Below, one piece after another: positions 33,688 through 41,136 of a stretch of DNA of 43,336 nt. Position numbers and translations under genes: made by a program. This DNA is from VRUE01 sp036406595 (GTDB lineage Bacteria; Actinomycetota; Thermoleophilia; Solirubrobacterales; 70-9): positions 1 to 43,336 of the forward strand of contig DASXAR010000040.1 of assembly GCA_036406595.1 (NCBI GenBank), read 5' to 3'. The first letter of the stretch is position 1. Each line of letters opens with the position of its first letter. Under the pieces are notes generated by a model that was not told the DNA's origin, ran no database searches, and saw only the letters and a list, made by a program, of their open reading frames with translations.

Positions 33688-34868
33688 GGACTGACGACAG
33701 CAGCCTCCGCTCGGTGTGGCTCGTGATCGGAGGCCTGCTGGCCTTCATGCTCCTGCTCGCCGGCTGCGGCGGCGGCGGCGACGAAACAAGCGGAGAAGAA
33801 CTGAGCAAGATCGGCAAGGGAGAGGGACAGCTCAACCTGATCGCCTGGCCGGGCTACGTGGAAGAAGAATGGATCAAGCCGTTCGAACAGAAGACCGGCT
33901 GCAAGGTCAACAAGAAGGAAGCCGGTACTTCTGACGAAATGGTCCAGCTGATGCGGAGCGGCGAATACGACGGCGTCTCGGCCTCCGGTAACGCGACCGC
34001 CCGGCTCGTCGAAGGCGGCGACGTCGACCCCGTCAACGTCGATCTCGTCCCCAACTACGAAACCGTCTTCTCCGACCTCAAGGACCAGCCTTACAACACG
34101 TTCGACGGCAAGCCATACGGGATTCCACACGGGCGAGGCGCGAACCTGCTGATGTGGAACTCGAATGACGTGAAGCCGGGTCCGCGGTCCTGGAACGTGA
34201 CCATGGACCCGAAGGTCGCCAGCAAATTCAAGGGCAAGATCAGCCAGTACGACGATCCGATGTCGATCGCCGAAGCGGCGGTCTATCTGAAAATGCACGA
34301 ACCCGGCCTCGGCATCGAAGACCCGTACGAGCTGAACGACGAACAGTTCGAAGCGGCGGTCAGCCTGATGAAGGAACAGCGCCCGCTGGTCGGCGAATAC
34401 TGGTCGGAAGCTGAAAAGCAGATCTCGTCCTATGCGAGCGGCGACATTCAGATCGGGACGACCTGGCAGTACCAGTACTTCGTGCTGAAGGAAGAAGGAA
34501 AGCCGGTGGCCGCCAGCCCGGCGAGCCAGGGCTTCCTCCCCGAAGAGGGTGCGACGGGGTGGTCCGACACCTGGATGATCAGCTCGCAGGCCGAACATCC
34601 AAACTGCATGTACATGTGGATGAATTGGATCATCGAACCGAAGATCAACGCCGAGGTCGCCGAACTCTTCGGCGAGGCTCCGGCGCAGGAACTGGCCTGC
34701 AATGAGACCAAGAACCCGAACTTCTGCGCCGAATACCACGCAGAAGAACCTGATTTCTGGAAGCGGGTCTACTACTGGAAGACGCCGCTTGCCGACTGCG
34801 GGAACGGGTCCGAAGATTGCAAGGACTACAACGACTGGGTCCAGGCGTGGACCTCGATCAAGGGCTGA
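33684..34868 (+). CDS. potD: Polyamine-type ABC transporter substrate-binding lipoprotein
   Basis: A 394-aa extracellular binding protein with lipobox LAGC (C28). The opening of the mature domain, LNLIAWPGYVEEEWIKPFEQKTGCKV, and the DEMVQLMRSGEYDGVSASGNATARL stretch are typical of PotD/PotF spermidine/putrescine-binding proteins. GTG 33684 overlaps the potA stop and is preceded by AGAGGAGG. Glutamate is written GAA about 33 times of 39, whereas neighbouring genes use GAG almost always; this may reflect high expression or a different origin. Four extra cysteines near the C-terminus (LACNETKNPNFC, DCGNGSEDC) may form disulfides. Ligand identity is inferred from the family. Confidence 0.92.
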   Translation: MRTDDSSLRSVWLVIGGLLAFMLLLAGCGGGGDETSGEELSKIGKGEGQLNLIAWPGYVEEEWIKPFEQKTGCKVNKKEAGTSDEMVQLMRSGEYDGVSASGNATARLVEGGDVDPVNVDLVPNYETVFSDLKDQPYNTFDGKPYGIPHGRGANLLMWNSNDVKPGPRSWNVTMDPKVASKFKGKISQYDDPMSIAEAAVYLKMHEPGLGIEDPYELNDEQFEAAVSLMKEQRPLVGEYWSEAEKQISSYASGDIQIGTTWQYQYFVLKEEGKPVAASPASQGFLPEEGATGWSDTWMISSQAEHPNCMYMWMNWIIEPKINAEVAELFGEAPAQELACNETKNPNFCAEYHAEEPDFWKRVYYWKTPLADCGNGSEDCKDYNDWVQAWTSIKG

Positions 34869-34885
34869 TCGGCAAACAGTGATCG

Positions 34886-35773
34886 ATGGCGACTGAGGCG
34901 GTCGTGGAAAGAAGGTCGGCGGGCCGCAGGCTCGCCGGCCTCTTCCACGGCCGCCCGCGCCTACAGGCAGGGACCCTGCTGGCGGGCCCGGTGGGCTGGC
35001 TGGTCATCGGATACCTGGGCTCTCTCGCGGTCCTGCTGATCGCCGCCTTCTGGTCGGTGAACCCGGTCAGCGGTGAGCTCGAAAAGAGCCTCAGCTTCGA
35101 AAACTTCGAAATCCTCTGGAACGAACCGGTCTACAGGACGATCGTCGGGCGTACCGTCCTGATCGCCGCGCTGGTCACGCTCACCGACGCGATCCTCGCC
35201 TTTCCGATCGCCTTCTACATGGCCAAGGTCGCCAGCCGCAAAACGAAGGCGGCGCTGGTGATCGCCGTTCTCGTCCCGCTCTGGTCGGGCTATCTGGTCA
35301 AGGTCCTCTCCTGGCGGAACATGCTCTCCGGCGGCGGGTTGATCGACTGGGTGCTCGAACCGTTCGGCCTCAGTGGCCCCGGTTACGGCAACACGGCTGT
35401 CTGGCTTGTCATGAGCTACCTCTGGCTCCCCTACATGATCCTGCCGATCTTCGCCGGTCTCGAGCGCATCCCCGACTCGCTGATCAGCGCCTCCGAGGAC
35501 CTCGGCGCCAAGCCGTTCACGACGTTCAGGCGGGTGATCCTGCCGCTCACCTTTCCCGCCGTGGTCGCCGGGTCCATCTTCACCTTCGCCCTGACCCTCG
35601 GCGACTACATCACACCGCGGCTGGTCTCCAACAACCAGTTCATCGGCAACGTCGTCTTCAACAACATCTCCAACAACCTCCCGCTCGCCTCCGCCCTGGC
35701 GCTGGTGCCAATCGTAGTGATGGTCGGCTACCTGCTCGTCGCCAGAAAGCTGGGGGCGTTCGAGCACATCTAG
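34886..35773 (+). CDS. potB: Polyamine-type ABC transporter permease 1
   Basis: A 295-aa inner-membrane permease with six hydrophobic helices (first about 35-58). It has the cytoplasmic coupling (EAA) motif SASEDLGAKPFTTFRRVILPL and the typical GDYITPRLVSNNQFIGN segment near the last helix. The N-terminal 30 residues are basic (ERRSAGRRLAGLFHGRPRL). It starts at ATG 34886, 17 nt after potD, and potC follows after 5 nt. It pairs with PotC to form the channel driven by PotA. The Glu codons in its first third also favour GAA. Confidence 0.92.
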   Translation: MATEAVVERRSAGRRLAGLFHGRPRLQAGTLLAGPVGWLVIGYLGSLAVLLIAAFWSVNPVSGELEKSLSFENFEILWNEPVYRTIVGRTVLIAALVTLTDAILAFPIAFYMAKVASRKTKAALVIAVLVPLWSGYLVKVLSWRNMLSGGGLIDWVLEPFGLSGPGYGNTAVWLVMSYLWLPYMILPIFAGLERIPDSLISASEDLGAKPFTTFRRVILPLTFPAVVAGSIFTFALTLGDYITPRLVSNNQFIGNVVFNNISNNLPLASALALVPIVVMVGYLLVARKLGAFEHI

Positions 35774-35778
35774 GAACA

Positions 35779-36642
35779 GTGCGGCTCTCCAGGTCATCCA
35801 AGGTACTGCTCCGGGCAGCCGTCACCGTCGGCCTCGCCTTCATCTACGTGCCGCTGATCATCCTCGCGGTCTACGCCTTCAATGCGAGCAGGATCCTCGA
35901 ATGGCCGCCCTCCGGGCTGACCCTCGATTGGTTCCCCAAGGCATTTGAAAGCACGGCGCCCGACGCCTTCTGGACCTCGATCAGAGCCGCGCTGGCGGCG
36001 ACGACGATCGCGCTGCTGCTCGGCACCCTGGCCTCGCTCGCGGTGGCGCGCCACCGCTTCTTCGGTCGCGAGACGATCTCCTTCCTGGTCATCCTGCCGA
36101 TCGCGCTGCCGGGAATCGTCACCGGCGTGGCGCTGAACAACACCTTCACCCAGGTGCTCGGGATGAAGCTGTCGCTGTTCACGGTGATCGTCGCCCACGC
36201 CACCTTCTGCATAGTGGTCGTCTACAACAACGTGATCGCGCGGCTGCGGCGGATCTCGTCCTCCTTCGAGGAGGCCTCCGCCGACCTCGGCGCCAGCCCG
36301 TGGCAGACATTCCGCTACGTGACCCTCCCCAACATGCGGAGCGCGCTAGGGGCCGGTGCTCTGCTCGCCTTCGGACTCTCCTTCGACGAGATCATCGTCA
36401 CCACCTTCACGATCGGCGCCGGGGAAGAAACGCTGCCGATCTGGATCTTCAAGAACCTCTTCCGGGCCCAACAGCGGCCGATCGTGAATGCGGTCGCCGT
36501 GATCGTGGTGCTGATCTCGATCATCCCGGTCTACCTCGCCCATCGCCTCACCTCCGAGGAAGGCGGCGTGGTCGCCGGACGCGGCGGCGGCGGCAGGGTC
36601 GAGGGCGGCGGCGTCGAGACCGAGGCCACCGCCGTTCCCTAA
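35779..36642 (+). CDS. potC: Polyamine-type ABC transporter permease 2
   Basis: A 287-aa permease with six hydrophobic helices. It has the N-terminal YVPLIILAVYAFNAS and LTLDWFPKAF, the EAA motif EEASADLGASPWQTFRYVTLPNM, and the FGLSFDEIIVTTFTIGAGEETLPIWIFKNL stretch characteristic of PotC. The C-terminal tail (about 257-287) is Gly/Glu-rich low complexity (GRGGGGRVEGGG), longer than usual. Start GTG 35779 lies 5 nt after the potB stop; no ATG is better placed. Last gene of the operon. The repeat-flanked AbiEi/DUF559 gene converges on it, with an imperfect palindrome between. Confidence 0.92.
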   Translation: MRLSRSSKVLLRAAVTVGLAFIYVPLIILAVYAFNASRILEWPPSGLTLDWFPKAFESTAPDAFWTSIRAALAATTIALLLGTLASLAVARHRFFGRETISFLVILPIALPGIVTGVALNNTFTQVLGMKLSLFTVIVAHATFCIVVVYNNVIARLRRISSSFEEASADLGASPWQTFRYVTLPNMRSALGAGALLAFGLSFDEIIVTTFTIGAGEETLPIWIFKNLFRAQQRPIVNAVAVIVVLISIIPVYLAHRLTSEEGGVVAGRGGGGRVEGGGVETEATAVP

Positions 36643-36679
36643 CCCGAACGAAGCGGCCATCTACCGCCCCATCCCGCTG

Positions 36680-36722
36680 CAGCTGTTCCTTATCCGCCCT
36701 GGGGACGCTTATGGAACAGCTG
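36680..36722. repeat. Left terminal repeat/imperfect palindrome of the AbiEi-DUF559 unit
   Basis: CAGCTGTTCC (36680-36689) and GGAACAGCTG (36713-36722) form a perfect 10-bp inverted repeat. The 15-mer GCTGTTCCTTATCCG (36682-36696) is repeated exactly, inverted, at 37651-37665 and directly at 37627-37641. The right arm overlaps the 3' end of the AbiEi/DUF559 gene. It could also act as a hairpin between convergent transcripts. Confidence 0.6.
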
Positions 36723-37647
36723 GACGGAGGAAGCGCTGGATCTCGACGATTGTTCCATCGGGATCCGCGATCAGATCGTCCCAGCCGATCCGGGGCATCC
36801 TGTACCCGGCGCCCGCGAGCACGCGATTGCGGTGGCCGTCGCGAGCTTCGGCCAGCGGGTTGTCGTGGAACCTGCCGCCGTCGGTTTCAAGGACCACCTT
36901 CTGCCGGCGCCAGAGAAAATCCACCTCGAAGACCTCGCCGCGGACGCGAAGCTTCACGTTCGTCCGCGGGATGGGCAGGCCGTGGAGGGTCAGGAGCGGG
37001 AGCAACTTTGCCTCCATGCGACTGCGGATCCGTGTCCCGGGCGAGTAGCGTCGCCAGGGCTCGAGCACGGAGAGAAGCCTCTTCGCGCCCCGACGTGGAT
37101 GTTCGCCGAGGATCGAATCGATCTCCGAGGCGTTCAGAGCCCGGAGCACCGCGGCCTGCTCGACCATGTCGGTCAGGGCTCGCCGCCGCAGGGTTCCCGC
37201 CATGTCGACGATCGTCCGGGAGACACTCGTGCAGGGAACGGCGCCGACGGTGACGACCTGACCGGGTCCCGGCGGCGGGACAAAGCGACGTCTCACCCCG
37301 GCGATCTTGCGACCGGCTTCGACCGGGGCGATGACGTCGATTTCGAGCGGTCGAAACTCCCGAAGTTCGAGGAGAGACGCCGCGGTCCCGTGCGAGACGA
37401 CGCTGCCTTCGCCGCAAGCCAGCACCGCAGCGAGCATGCGACCGCGCTCGCCCACGGCCGGGTGACCGACTGAATAGACGGAGCGAAAGAGGGGAAACAG
37501 GCGTCCGGAGGCCACCGCCCCCTCGATCACGTCCTTGCTTGCCCCAGCCTCGCGCAGCTGCCTCCTCGAAACGACCCCGTTCTGCTCCCCGGCGATCCTC
37601 GCGATCTCCCTCCAGATTCCACTCCGGCTGTTCCTTATCCGTCCCAT
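36709..37647 (-). CDS. AbiEi-like N-terminal domain fused to DUF559 nuclease-like domain
   Basis: A 312-aa protein. Residues 1-60 resemble the winged-helix antitoxin domain of AbiEi (REIARIAGEQNGVVSRRQLREAGASKDVIEGAV, then GRLFPLFRSVYSVGHP). The middle (about 70-190) is the usual AbiEi second domain. The C-terminus (about 210-312) is a DUF559/VSR-like PD-(D/E)xK fold: RSRMEAKLLPLL, VFEVDFLW and KVVLETDGGRFH supply the acidic residues and Lys. No AbiEii toxin follows, so it is not a standard type IV toxin-antitoxin pair. ATG 37647 is the 3-nt loop of a perfect 18-bp palindrome, and the whole gene lies between 15-bp inverted repeats. Autoregulation by DNA binding is plausible. Confidence 0.82.
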   Translation of the reverse strand: MGRIRNSRSGIWREIARIAGEQNGVVSRRQLREAGASKDVIEGAVASGRLFPLFRSVYSVGHPAVGERGRMLAAVLACGEGSVVSHGTAASLLELREFRPLEIDVIAPVEAGRKIAGVRRRFVPPPGPGQVVTVGAVPCTSVSRTIVDMAGTLRRRALTDMVEQAAVLRALNASEIDSILGEHPRRGAKRLLSVLEPWRRYSPGTRIRSRMEAKLLPLLTLHGLPIPRTNVKLRVRGEVFEVDFLWRRQKVVLETDGGRFHDNPLAEARDGHRNRVLAGAGYRMPRIGWDDLIADPDGTIVEIQRFLRPAVP

Positions 37648-37665
37648 GGACGGATAAGGAACAGC
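37627..37665. repeat. Perfect 18-bp palindrome with the start codon as its centre
   Basis: GCTGTTCCTTATCCGTCC (37627-37644), CAT (37645-37647, the ATG of the minus-strand gene), GGACGGATAAGGAACAGC (37648-37665). It may be an operator for the encoded winged-helix domain or the right end of a mobile cassette. In RNA it would bury the start codon in a very stable hairpin unless the transcript begins at or inside it. Confidence 0.75.
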
Positions 37666-37702
37666 TCGGGAGGATTCGCCCCGGCATGGGCGCGCGGCGT
37701 TG

Positions 37703-39271
37703 CTAGAGCGGGATGTTGCCGTGCTTGCGCTTCGGCTGGTCGACCCGCTTGCTCTCAAGCATGCGGAGAGCCCTGATCAGCTTCGGGCGGGTCTGCCGCG
37801 GCTCGATCACGTCGTCGATGTAGCCGCGCTCTGCCGCCGAGTAGGGGTTGGCGAAATGCGCCTTGTAGTCGTCGATCAGCTTCTGGCGGCGCTCGTCGGG
37901 CGTCGGCGAGGAGGAGATGTCTTTGCGGTAGATGATGTTGACCGCCCCCTCCGGCCCCATCACCGCGACCTCGGCCGTCGGCCAGGCGACGTTGAAGTCG
38001 GCGAGCATGTGCTTGGAGTTCATGACGTCGTAGGCGCCGCCGTAGGCCTTGCGGGTGACGACGGTCAGCTTCGGCACGGTCGCCTCGGTGAAGGCGTAGA
38101 GCAGCTTGGCCCCGTGGCGGATGATCCCGTTCCACTCCTGGTCGGTGCCGGGCAGGAAGCCGGGCACGTCGGTGAAGGTGACGAGAGGGACGTTGTAGGC
38201 GTCGCATGTGCGAACGAAGCGTGCCGCCTTCTCGGACGCTTCGATGTCGAGCACCCCGGCCAGATGCGCGGGCTGATTGCCGACGACGCCGATCGGGTGG
38301 CCGTCGAGCCGAGAGAACCCGCAGACGATGTTCTTGGCGAAGTGCTCGTGAACCTCGAAGAACTCGCCGTCGTCGACGATCCGGGTGATCACATCGCGCA
38401 TGTCGTACGGCTTGGACGGGTCGTCGGGAACGACCTTGTCGAGCTCCGGGTCCTCGCGCTCGGGATCGTCGTCGGGGGCGAAGCGCGGCGGCGCCTCGAG
38501 GTTGTTCGACGGCAGGAAGCCGAGCAGGTAGCGGACGTCCTCCAGGCAGCTTTCCTCGTCCTCGGCGGCGAAGTGGGCGACGCCGGACTTCGTGTTGTGG
38601 CTCATCGCGCCGCCGAGCTCCTCAAACTCGACCTCCTCGCCGGTCACCGTCTTGATCACTTCGGGCCCGGTGATGAACATGTGCGAGGTCTCTTTGACCA
38701 TGAAGATGAAGTCGGTCATCGCCGGCGAGTAGACCGCGCCCCCGGCGCACGGGCCCATGATCAGGCTGATCTGCGGGATCACGCCCGAGCATTTGACGTT
38801 TCGCACGAAGACGTCTCCGTAGGCGCCCAGCGAGACGACGCCCTCCTGGATCCGAGCCCCGCCGGAGTCGTTGATTCCGATCACCGGCGCGCCGACCTGG
38901 GCGGCGAGGTCCATCACCTTGCACATCTTCTCGGCCATCACCTCGCCGAGGCTGCCGCCGAAGACGGTGAAGTCCTGGGAGAAGACGAAGACCGTGCGGC
39001 CGTCGATCGTGCCGTGGCCGGTCACCACGGCATCGCCCCAGGGTCGCCGCTTCTGCATCTCGAAGTCGTAGGTCCGGTGCCGGACGAAGGTGTCGAGCTC
39101 CTCGAAGGAACCCGGGTCGAGCAGCTTCTCGACCCGCTCGCGGGCGGTCATCTTGCCCTTCGAGTGCTGCTTCTCCACCGCCTCCTCCGAGGCGGAGTGG
39201 ATCGCCGCCTCGCGCAGCTCGCGCAGGTAGGCGAGCTTCTCCTCGTGGGTGACCGGATTCCGTTCCCGCAT
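37703..39271 (-). CDS. pccB: Acyl-CoA (propionyl-CoA) carboxylase beta subunit
   Basis: A 522-aa carboxyltransferase that transfers CO2 from carboxybiotin to propionyl- or acetyl-CoA. The first half has FTVFGGSLGEVMAEKMCKVMDLA and GINDSGGARIQEGV. The oxyanion glycines are in MGPCAGGAVYSPAMTDF and in the second half in TRKAYGGAYDVMNSK. The length and the Asp in VAWPTAEVAVMGPEGAVNIIY are typical of PccB/AccD. The biotin-carrying alpha subunit is not in the window. With the methylmalonyl-CoA mutase at the right end it suggests propionyl-CoA conversion to succinyl-CoA. ATG 39271 lies 10 nt after TAGACT, so the mRNA is probably leaderless. Confidence 0.94.
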   Translation of the reverse strand: MRERNPVTHEEKLAYLRELREAAIHSASEEAVEKQHSKGKMTARERVEKLLDPGSFEELDTFVRHRTYDFEMQKRRPWGDAVVTGHGTIDGRTVFVFSQDFTVFGGSLGEVMAEKMCKVMDLAAQVGAPVIGINDSGGARIQEGVVSLGAYGDVFVRNVKCSGVIPQISLIMGPCAGGAVYSPAMTDFIFMVKETSHMFITGPEVIKTVTGEEVEFEELGGAMSHNTKSGVAHFAAEDEESCLEDVRYLLGFLPSNNLEAPPRFAPDDDPEREDPELDKVVPDDPSKPYDMRDVITRIVDDGEFFEVHEHFAKNIVCGFSRLDGHPIGVVGNQPAHLAGVLDIEASEKAARFVRTCDAYNVPLVTFTDVPGFLPGTDQEWNGIIRHGAKLLYAFTEATVPKLTVVTRKAYGGAYDVMNSKHMLADFNVAWPTAEVAVMGPEGAVNIIYRKDISSSPTPDERRQKLIDDYKAHFANPYSAAERGYIDDVIEPRQTRPKLIRALRMLESKRVDQPKRKHGNIPL

Positions 39272-39281
39272 CGCGCGCGGG

Positions 39282-39287
39282 AGTCTA
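39282..39287 (-). promoter_or_regulatory. Candidate -10 box of the carboxylase gene
   Basis: TAGACT on the minus strand, within the AT-rich CTAAATAGACT, ends 10 nt before the ATG. It is identical to the box in front of the OGDH fusion gene. Confidence 0.4.
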
Positions 39288-39295
39288 TTTAGTGC

Positions 39296-40009
39296 TCAGA
39301 GTTCGGCGCAGATCGCGTAGGCGACCACGGACCAGCTTTCGGTCTCTTCTTCGACCTCCCGCGCCGAGGCGATCCAGCCGTTTCGCTTGCCGTCCGGATC
39401 GATCTTCGGAGCCGACTCGGAGATCACGACTTTGGCGTTTGCGCCGAGGGTCCGCGCGCCGCCGCCGACGACTTCCTTGCCGGTCGGGCATTCGGCGGTG
39501 ATCGTCTTCGAACCGCTGTTGCTCGAGGTGCTTTCTTTGTCGGAGTAGGAGACGTTCTTGACGAGCTGGGCGAAGAAGCTGGCGGCCAACTTGGACCCCG
39601 TTACCGCGCCGTCCTGGATCTTGCCGGTGCTGACAGAGTCGCCATCCAGCTTGGCATTGCCGACAGCGTTGTTGGCGAGCTTCGAGCCGGTCGCGGCCCC
39701 GTCCTTCAGCTTCGCGGTGGTGACGACTCCGCCTCCCAGGGCGACCGAGCGAACCGACCCGGCGCCAAGCTTTGCCGACACGACCGCTTCGTTTGCCAGC
39801 TTCGAGCTGGTCACGGCCCCGTTCTTGAGTTTCGCCGCGCTGACCGCGCCGTTCTTCAATTTCGGCGTGGTGACCGCGTTCTTGGCGATGTTCTTGGACT
39901 TGACCGCGTTCTTGCCGATCGCGGCGTAGGCGACGCCGCTGACCGCCATGAACAGAGCCAGGCAGGAGAGCACGTTGGCGGGCGACAGGTGTCGCCGGAG
40001 GCTTCTCAT
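39296..40009 (-). CDS. Secreted decapeptide-repeat protein
   Basis: A 237-aa exported protein. The N-terminus (RRHLSPANVLSCLALFMAVSGVAYA) is a signal peptide or anchor. Residues 33-142 are eleven repeats of exactly ten residues, consensus (N/D)GAVTxxKLx, without a single insertion or gap. A C-terminal domain (about 150-237) follows with CPTGKEVVGGGARTLG and a late Cys. Regular decads with alternating hydrophobic and small residues suggest a beta-solenoid or trimeric fibre stalk carrying a globular head. Proteins of this style are, as I recall, common in Thermoleophilia. GAGGGA precedes ATG 40009. Function unknown; surface adhesion or spore/wall structure are guesses. Confidence 0.83.
   Translation of the reverse strand: MRSLRRHLSPANVLSCLALFMAVSGVAYAAIGKNAVKSKNIAKNAVTTPKLKNGAVSAAKLKNGAVTSSKLANEAVVSAKLGAGSVRSVALGGGVVTTAKLKDGAATGSKLANNAVGNAKLDGDSVSTGKIQDGAVTGSKLAASFFAQLVKNVSYSDKESTSSNSGSKTITAECPTGKEVVGGGARTLGANAKVVISESAPKIDPDGKRNGWIASAREVEEETESWSVVAYAICAEL
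39584..39913 (-). repeat. Eleven degenerate 30-bp tandem repeats (coding)
   Basis: The DNA of the decapeptide array. The protein period is exact, but the nucleotide copies have diverged, so the array is old and held by protein selection rather than by recent slippage. Confidence 0.75.
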
Positions 40010-40033
40010 CGGATTCCCTCGCTTTCCGCGCCG

Positions 40034-40249
40034 TCAGGCGCTGCTGAAGGGCCGCTTGTGCGGCTCGGCCAGTCGATCCATGATCGCCTCGAGGTCGGCC
40101 TCGCACAACCCCGTTTCCTCGCTGGCGCGGATCGCGACCCGCGTTCCGAAACCCTTTTCGGCCAGGCTCACCTCGACCCCCTCGACCGCCTCGACGATCT
40201 CGGCGAGCTCGGGTTCGGACTTCATCACGGTCCTGGATATCTCGATCAT
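40034..40249 (-). CDS. Small hypothetical protein (71 aa)
   Basis: A 71-aa charged cytoplasmic protein (MIEISRTVMKSEPELAEIVEAVEGVEVSLAEKG...), mostly predicted strand-helix-helix, with one cysteine. I do not recognise it. The frame is supported by high GC3, a clear ATG and its place 24 nt upstream of the repeat-protein gene on the same strand. It starts back-to-back with the secreted protein at 40372, separated by a 122-bp promoter region. Its existence as a real gene is likely but not certain. Confidence 0.6.
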   Translation of the reverse strand: MIEISRTVMKSEPELAEIVEAVEGVEVSLAEKGFGTRVAIRASEETGLCEADLEAIMDRLAEPHKRPFSSA

Positions 40250-40303
40250 GGGGGCGGCTTCAACCGCCGCCGGAGTCTTCCTTCCCGGTCAACAAATCTC
40301 CCG

Positions 40304-40333
40304 TTGACAGCTCCCGGCTCGCCAGCATAGGTT
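40304..40333 (+). promoter_or_regulatory. Promoter of the 40372 secreted protein gene
   Basis: A perfect -35 TTGACA (40304-40309), then CATAGG or TAGGTT at 16-18 nt (40326-40333). It is followed at once by the dyad GGTTCGC...GCGAACC (40330-40336/40352-40358), which could be an operator covering the start of transcription. Confidence 0.55.
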
Positions 40334-40371
40334 CGCTGCTGAGAAGCAGTGGCGAACCAAGGGGGTCACGC

Positions 40372-41112
40372 ATGGCGGAGAGAGTGAAGCGTCGGGTGGC
40401 AGCGGCAAGGCTCGCGGTCGCGTTCGTGGCAGCCGGAACGATCGCCGGGGCGGCGGCCTGGGCTCAGGCCGGCCCACCGCCGACCGCCCGGTCGAGCGCC
40501 TTTGACGCGTTCGCGAAAGTCCACCTCGACACCTCGAACATCGAGAACCACTCGCTCAAGTACGTTGATTTCGCGAAAGGCGAGGTCCCGTCTTTCGGGC
40601 AGTACGAGAAGCTCAACCAGAGCTTCAAGAAATTCAAGAAAGCCGAGAACAACTTCAAAGTCGATGTCAACGGCGACCTCAACACGATCAAGGGCGAGCT
40701 CCCGTCCTACATCAAGATGGCCGATGCGGACGCCCGCTACTACAAACACTCAGAGCCGCTCGTCCAGGGTGACGGCTCGGTATTCACGGCATCCCATGCG
40801 GCCGCGCCGAACAGCCTCGTCGGCCTGCTGAACGTTCCCAACCTGATCAGCGTCGACGCGCTCGCCGGAGGTGCTGGGGTGCGCATCACCAACATCGGCG
40901 GCAGCGACCTCAACCACTCCGACTGCACCCTGCCCGCCGGGGGCGGGTCCGGCGAGGGCACTCTGAAGCCTGGCGAGACCCTGGATTGCGCGACCGGCGA
41001 TCACTCCGAGGTCATGCAGATGCTCGGCGGCAGCGGCGGTTCGCAGGTGATGACGCTGTGGCTCGGGAAGATCGGGGCCCAGATCACGGTCCAGGTCCTG
41101 GTCGGCCTGTAG
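40372..41112 (+). CDS. Secreted hypothetical protein
   Basis: A 246-aa exported protein. The N-terminal signal peptide (basic MAERVKRRVAAARLAVAFVAAGTIAGAAAWAQA) probably ends at AQA near residue 33. A Lys/Phe/Asn-rich helix follows (YEKLNQSFKKFKKAENNFKVDVNGDLNTIKGELPSYIKMADADARYYKH), then a Gly-rich beta domain with two cysteines (DCTLPAGGG, LDCATGDHS) that could form a disulfide. The helical part is comparable to that found in other secreted proteins of this lineage, but I cannot name a family. GGGGG lies 8 nt before the ATG, and a TTGACA promoter precedes it. Probably surface-associated or extracellular. Confidence 0.8.
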   Translation: MAERVKRRVAAARLAVAFVAAGTIAGAAAWAQAGPPPTARSSAFDAFAKVHLDTSNIENHSLKYVDFAKGEVPSFGQYEKLNQSFKKFKKAENNFKVDVNGDLNTIKGELPSYIKMADADARYYKHSEPLVQGDGSVFTASHAAAPNSLVGLLNVPNLISVDALAGGAGVRITNIGGSDLNHSDCTLPAGGGSGEGTLKPGETLDCATGDHSEVMQMLGGSGGSQVMTLWLGKIGAQITVQVLVGL

Positions 41113-41136
41113 CCCATGATTGGGACATAGCGAAGC

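Noticed and set aside
36709..37647. Complete AbiE type IV toxin-antitoxin system
   Set aside because: Only an AbiEi-like domain is present; no AbiEii nucleotidyltransferase gene is adjacent, and the C-terminus is DUF559 instead.
37700..39292. A 530-codon frame on the plus strand
   Set aside because: Exact antisense shadow of the carboxylase gene.
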